14,968 nt of DNA, from positions 1 through 14,968 of the forward strand of contig CAMBPO010000054.1 in the NCBI GenBank assembly GCA_945869725.1, read 5' to 3'. The position numbers and the translations under genes are program-made. The notes under the pieces are model-generated. The model was not told the origin of the DNA. It made no database searches and saw only the letters and a list, made by a program, of their open reading frames with translations. The stretch is from Klebsiella pneumoniae. Its GTDB lineage: Bacteria > Pseudomonadota > Gammaproteobacteria > Pseudomonadales > Pseudohongiellaceae. Each line of letters starts with the position of its first letter. The stretch's first letter is position 1. Below are positions 12,546 through 14,968 of this stretch, piece after piece.

Positions 12546-14858
12546 TTAACGCCCCTGATCTGCTTGAGTGTAATCACAGACCCCGTCAGGAAATATGGTT
12601 CTTAGCTGGGCAATCTGGTTTGAATCCGGTATCCAGTTGCCATAGGTGCCGTCACTGAGGGCTGTGTCAAGTGGCTTCAGGGCGCATTTAAAAACACTTC
12701 CCTCGATAGGCCCGCCAGCAACTATCCTTGATGTTGAATACAAGGGAAATGTCTGAGTACATGTACCTGGTGCATTGTTATCAAGAACCCCGCCCCACAC
12801 ATCATTACCTTGCGCAATCAGGCTGCCATCTGTTGCAAAACACGCATCAACAGCCGTTTCCGGTCGATTAGCGGCAACGCCAGCCTCAGGATTAGACTTA
12901 ATATTCATTACCCAATCATGCAGAACGCCAAGTGCCTGCATAGTCTGGTCAAATGATGCTGAAGGTCTGGCATCGGTAAACCAGATCAACTGATTACCCG
13001 CATCTCCCATCCGATTGGTGATGCGCTGACGGGCAGAGAAAGACTGGTGAGAGTTATGCATATCCAACTCTTCTTCCAGATAGTGCCGCCAATCAATCAC
13101 CGGAATATTCAACTGACCATCAAACACCATTCCCGACTGGTACAACGCCGAAATAGCTTGAATATCGCCTTGAGTGCGCGGTGCCGGATTGTCACCGGCT
13201 GACAGATTCATATTGCGACGACTCCACGGATCAAAATTCTCGGCAGTCGGTTCTCCCAGAAAGGGGAAACCTTCCTGCACCATCTCAGAGGGATGTTTCC
13301 ATCCGCCAATCTTGGCATTCAGATCGAGGAATTCTTCCTCAGTCATGTTTCCTTCTGTCAGCGCCTGCAATCCGTACTGCACGCCCACGTTGTCCCAAGG
13401 TACTCTCGCCTGACCGTTAGCATCCACACCATAAATGTTCTTCAAGTCTTCGTAGTGTGTCCACTGAACTGAATCCATGATTCCTGGTGGGTGCATCTTT
13501 TCTTGCTCACGCACCTGACCATAATGCGGATTCATGCTCAATGGTGTCAGACCACGCCACGCAGGAATGCACTCGTTGGAACCCGGTGCGCTGGCGTAAC
13601 CCAATTGTCGTTTTATTTCAGCCAACGGATCAGGAACGGCATCGGTTGAGTTAAAACCAATCAGCATGCTGCGATTATTGGTAATCTGCCACTTGGGATT
13701 GTCACGGTCTGTTACGTCCATGTAGTGCTCCAATAACTCACAATCACCTACATGGATAGTCTGTGAAACCATATCCGGGTATGAATACTGAGGCACACCG
13801 GCATCAATTAACCCAGGATGATTCTGCTGGTAAACATACTGCTGGATCGCGCCTCCTGAACCACCGATTGCCACTGTATAAAGTGGTGGCCCAAATCGCT
13901 TGATAAAGTGCTCTTTAACCATCAGGGCGGTTTCACCACCCACCTGAAGGTTGTAATGTTCCCCGGTACGATTTCCGGAGGAGTATGCAACGGCGTAACC
14001 TTGTTCCAGAGCTTCTACCAAGCGAGCTCTTCCTGCGTTTATCCGTCCTTGGAAATGCCCTACACCGACTCCGCCCTCAAAGTGAAACAGCAATCGTCCG
14101 TTCCAGTTAACGGTCCCGGGATCCAACGGACTGACAGAGCGATCCGAAGAATCGGCAAGCACCGCATAACTGTAGAGAAAACGGTTAATGGTGCCGCGCT
14201 CCCACCGAATGACAAAATCAACCAGACGACCATCAGTCAGAGTGGTGGTGGACATATCCGCTGGCCGCGAACCGTCATCAGGCATAGCCAGATACTCGCC
14301 ATTAGTATTTCGATATTGATACTCAAAAAACGGTTCTACCGAGCAATCCTTGCTGTAGCCAATAACATCACCTGAATCATCAAAAACCGGAAAGCCCCAC
14401 TCTTCCTGATGATCCACTAGTGGCTGAACTTCCCATTCGAGCACACTGCTACATACAAATGGATATTGTTGGGGACCCGAAAAAATCGGGCCACTGATCG
14501 GATGTGACTCAATTTCAATGCTTGCTAATTGCTGACCTGTGCCGCTAATAGCGTCTATTGTCACCGAACCTGTTGGTATCCCACCTATCAACCACTGTTG
14601 AGAGTCAGCAGTTGTGCTTGTCCTCAATACTTCAAGGGTGAGGCCACTGGCCCGGAACTGAATCAGAGCAAGATCTATCTGACTGTCGTCGCCATTCAAT
14701 GTCAACAACGCTGTGCCCCCGGTGACATGGTCGGCACGACTGGACACTACCTCGAGCGAAAAATCGATTGCGTCGGGAATACTTATGACCGGATCTGAAT
14801 CAGTGCAAGCAAAGATTGAACTGACAAATAACGCTAGCGGAAGCATTCTAGATTGCAT
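12546..14858 (-). CDS. DUF6351 family exported lipoprotein, alpha/beta-hydrolase-like
   Basis: This 770-residue protein begins with a lipoprotein-type signal (MQSRMLPLALFVSSIFAC) in which C18 could be the lipidated residue; Thr rather than Asp at +2 favours the outer membrane. Residues about 30-130 form a beta-rich domain with the typical DUF6351 opening EVVSSRADHVTGG. The rest resembles a serine hydrolase: a strand and nucleophile-elbow-like motif AIGGSGGAIQQY (Ser334) sits before LIDAGVPQYSYPD, with IPVIDWRHYLEEELDMHNSH (585-604) as a possible source of the acid (D589) and base (H601 or H604). Eight cysteines besides C18 could form four disulfides, as expected outside the cytoplasm. The ribosome site GAGGA lies 8 bases before the ATG. 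The substrate is unknown, and the family has no assigned reaction that I know of. Confidence 0.85.
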   Translation of the reverse strand: MQSRMLPLALFVSSIFACTDSDPVISIPDAIDFSLEVVSSRADHVTGGTALLTLNGDDSQIDLALIQFRASGLTLEVLRTSTTADSQQWLIGGIPTGSVTIDAISGTGQQLASIEIESHPISGPIFSGPQQYPFVCSSVLEWEVQPLVDHQEEWGFPVFDDSGDVIGYSKDCSVEPFFEYQYRNTNGEYLAMPDDGSRPADMSTTTLTDGRLVDFVIRWERGTINRFLYSYAVLADSSDRSVSPLDPGTVNWNGRLLFHFEGGVGVGHFQGRINAGRARLVEALEQGYAVAYSSGNRTGEHYNLQVGGETALMVKEHFIKRFGPPLYTVAIGGSGGAIQQYVYQQNHPGLIDAGVPQYSYPDMVSQTIHVGDCELLEHYMDVTDRDNPKWQITNNRSMLIGFNSTDAVPDPLAEIKRQLGYASAPGSNECIPAWRGLTPLSMNPHYGQVREQEKMHPPGIMDSVQWTHYEDLKNIYGVDANGQARVPWDNVGVQYGLQALTEGNMTEEEFLDLNAKIGGWKHPSEMVQEGFPFLGEPTAENFDPWSRRNMNLSAGDNPAPRTQGDIQAISALYQSGMVFDGQLNIPVIDWRHYLEEELDMHNSHQSFSARQRITNRMGDAGNQLIWFTDARPSASFDQTMQALGVLHDWVMNIKSNPEAGVAANRPETAVDACFATDGSLIAQGNDVWGGVLDNNAPGTCTQTFPLYSTSRIVAGGPIEGSVFKCALKPLDTALSDGTYGNWIPDSNQIAQLRTIFPDGVCDYTQADQGR

Positions 14859-14912
14859 GGCTGTGTCCTCTTATCATTTTTATTCTAATTTTCTGTTTTT
14901 AGCAGCATTACA

Positions 14913-14943
14913 TTTAAATTTGGACTAGCTGCCGGTTGGTCAA
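14913..14943 (-). promoter_or_regulatory. Candidate promoter of the DUF6351 gene
   Basis: On the minus strand TTGACC (14943-14938) is a good -35. The best -10 is TTTAAA (14918-14913) at a loose 19-bp spacing, in an AT-rich stretch that continues to the ribosome site. The start codon is about 50 bases further on. The -35 call is firmer than the -10. Confidence 0.35.
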
Positions 14944-14947
14944 CGGT

Positions 14948-14967
14948 AACATGAATTTGTTCATGTT
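14948..14967. promoter_or_regulatory. Operator-like inverted repeat
   Basis: AACATGAA and TTCATGTT are perfect 8-base arms around a 4-base centre (TTTG), giving a 20-bp near-palindrome. It sits 4 bp upstream of the candidate -35 of the DUF6351 gene, a position suited to a dimeric transcription factor. It could equally belong to a gene beyond the window edge. No T-run follows, so it is not a terminator. Confidence 0.5.
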
Positions 14968-14968
14968 T

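Noticed and set aside
1..14968. CRISPR arrays, insertion sequences, toxin-antitoxin or defence genes
   Set aside because: No regularly spaced repeats, transposase, integrase, nuclease or paired small toxin-antitoxin ORFs are visible on either strand.

Overview
The window looks like chromosome of a gammaproteobacterium, probably an aquatic or marine one. SufA, SufB, SufC, SufE and PpnN all read like E. coli-type proteins, with nearly the same lengths and the same catalytic residues. The tRNA encodes its own CCA end, Shine-Dalgarno sites are classical, and base composition is moderate and even. There is no insertion sequence, CRISPR array, phage gene or restriction/defence cassette, and nothing suggests recent gene transfer. 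Most of the window is core metabolism. The less ordinary parts are in the non-coding DNA, the Sel1 cassette and the last gene.

Layout. (1) 11-634, + strand: thymidine kinase (tdk). (2) 635-998: a tRNA-Arg(ACG) on the minus strand with a stringent-type promoter and a terminator. Beyond the terminator, exactly 180 bp from the tRNA 3' end, an imperfect copy of that 3' end is embedded in the last codons of tdk. (3) 999-2817, + strand: three tandem, overlapping or nearly touching genes for exported Sel1-repeat proteins, preceded by a plausible extended -10 promoter. (4) 9062-2819, minus strand: a complete SUF iron-sulfur cluster operon in the order sufB-sufC-sufD-sufS-sufA-sufT-sufE. It converges on the Sel1 cassette with a 1-bp gap. 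(5) 9115-10575, minus strand: ppnN, a nucleotide 5'-monophosphate nucleosidase, just upstream of sufB. A near-consensus IscR type 1 site begins in the ppnN stop codon and covers the putative sufB promoter. (6) 10669-11055, + strand: a small DUF2750 protein with a strong terminator. (7) 12038-11163, minus strand: a stand-alone 3-hydroxyacyl-CoA dehydrogenase. (8) 12196-12528, + strand: a small unrecognised ORF. (9) 14858-12546, minus strand: a large exported, probably lipid-anchored DUF6351 protein with an alpha/beta-hydrolase-like serine motif. Its upstream DNA carries a perfect 8-bp-arm inverted repeat.

How the genes work together. SufS takes sulfur from cysteine and passes it through SufE to the SufBC2D scaffold, where the cluster is built. 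SufA carries clusters to target proteins, and SufT is a MIP18/DUF59-type maturation factor. No regulator gene lies in the operon, but the IscR-like site at the sufB promoter implies control in trans by a cluster-sensing IscR. The other genes (nucleotide salvage by Tdk, nucleotide turnover by PpnN, acyl-CoA oxidation, exported proteins) have no evident joint pathway with SUF.

I do not see a clear new multi-gene system. The best leads are the 180-bp tRNA-end repeat, the IscR site without a local iscR, the three-gene exported Sel1 cassette, and the DUF6351 lipoprotein with its upstream operator-like palindrome.
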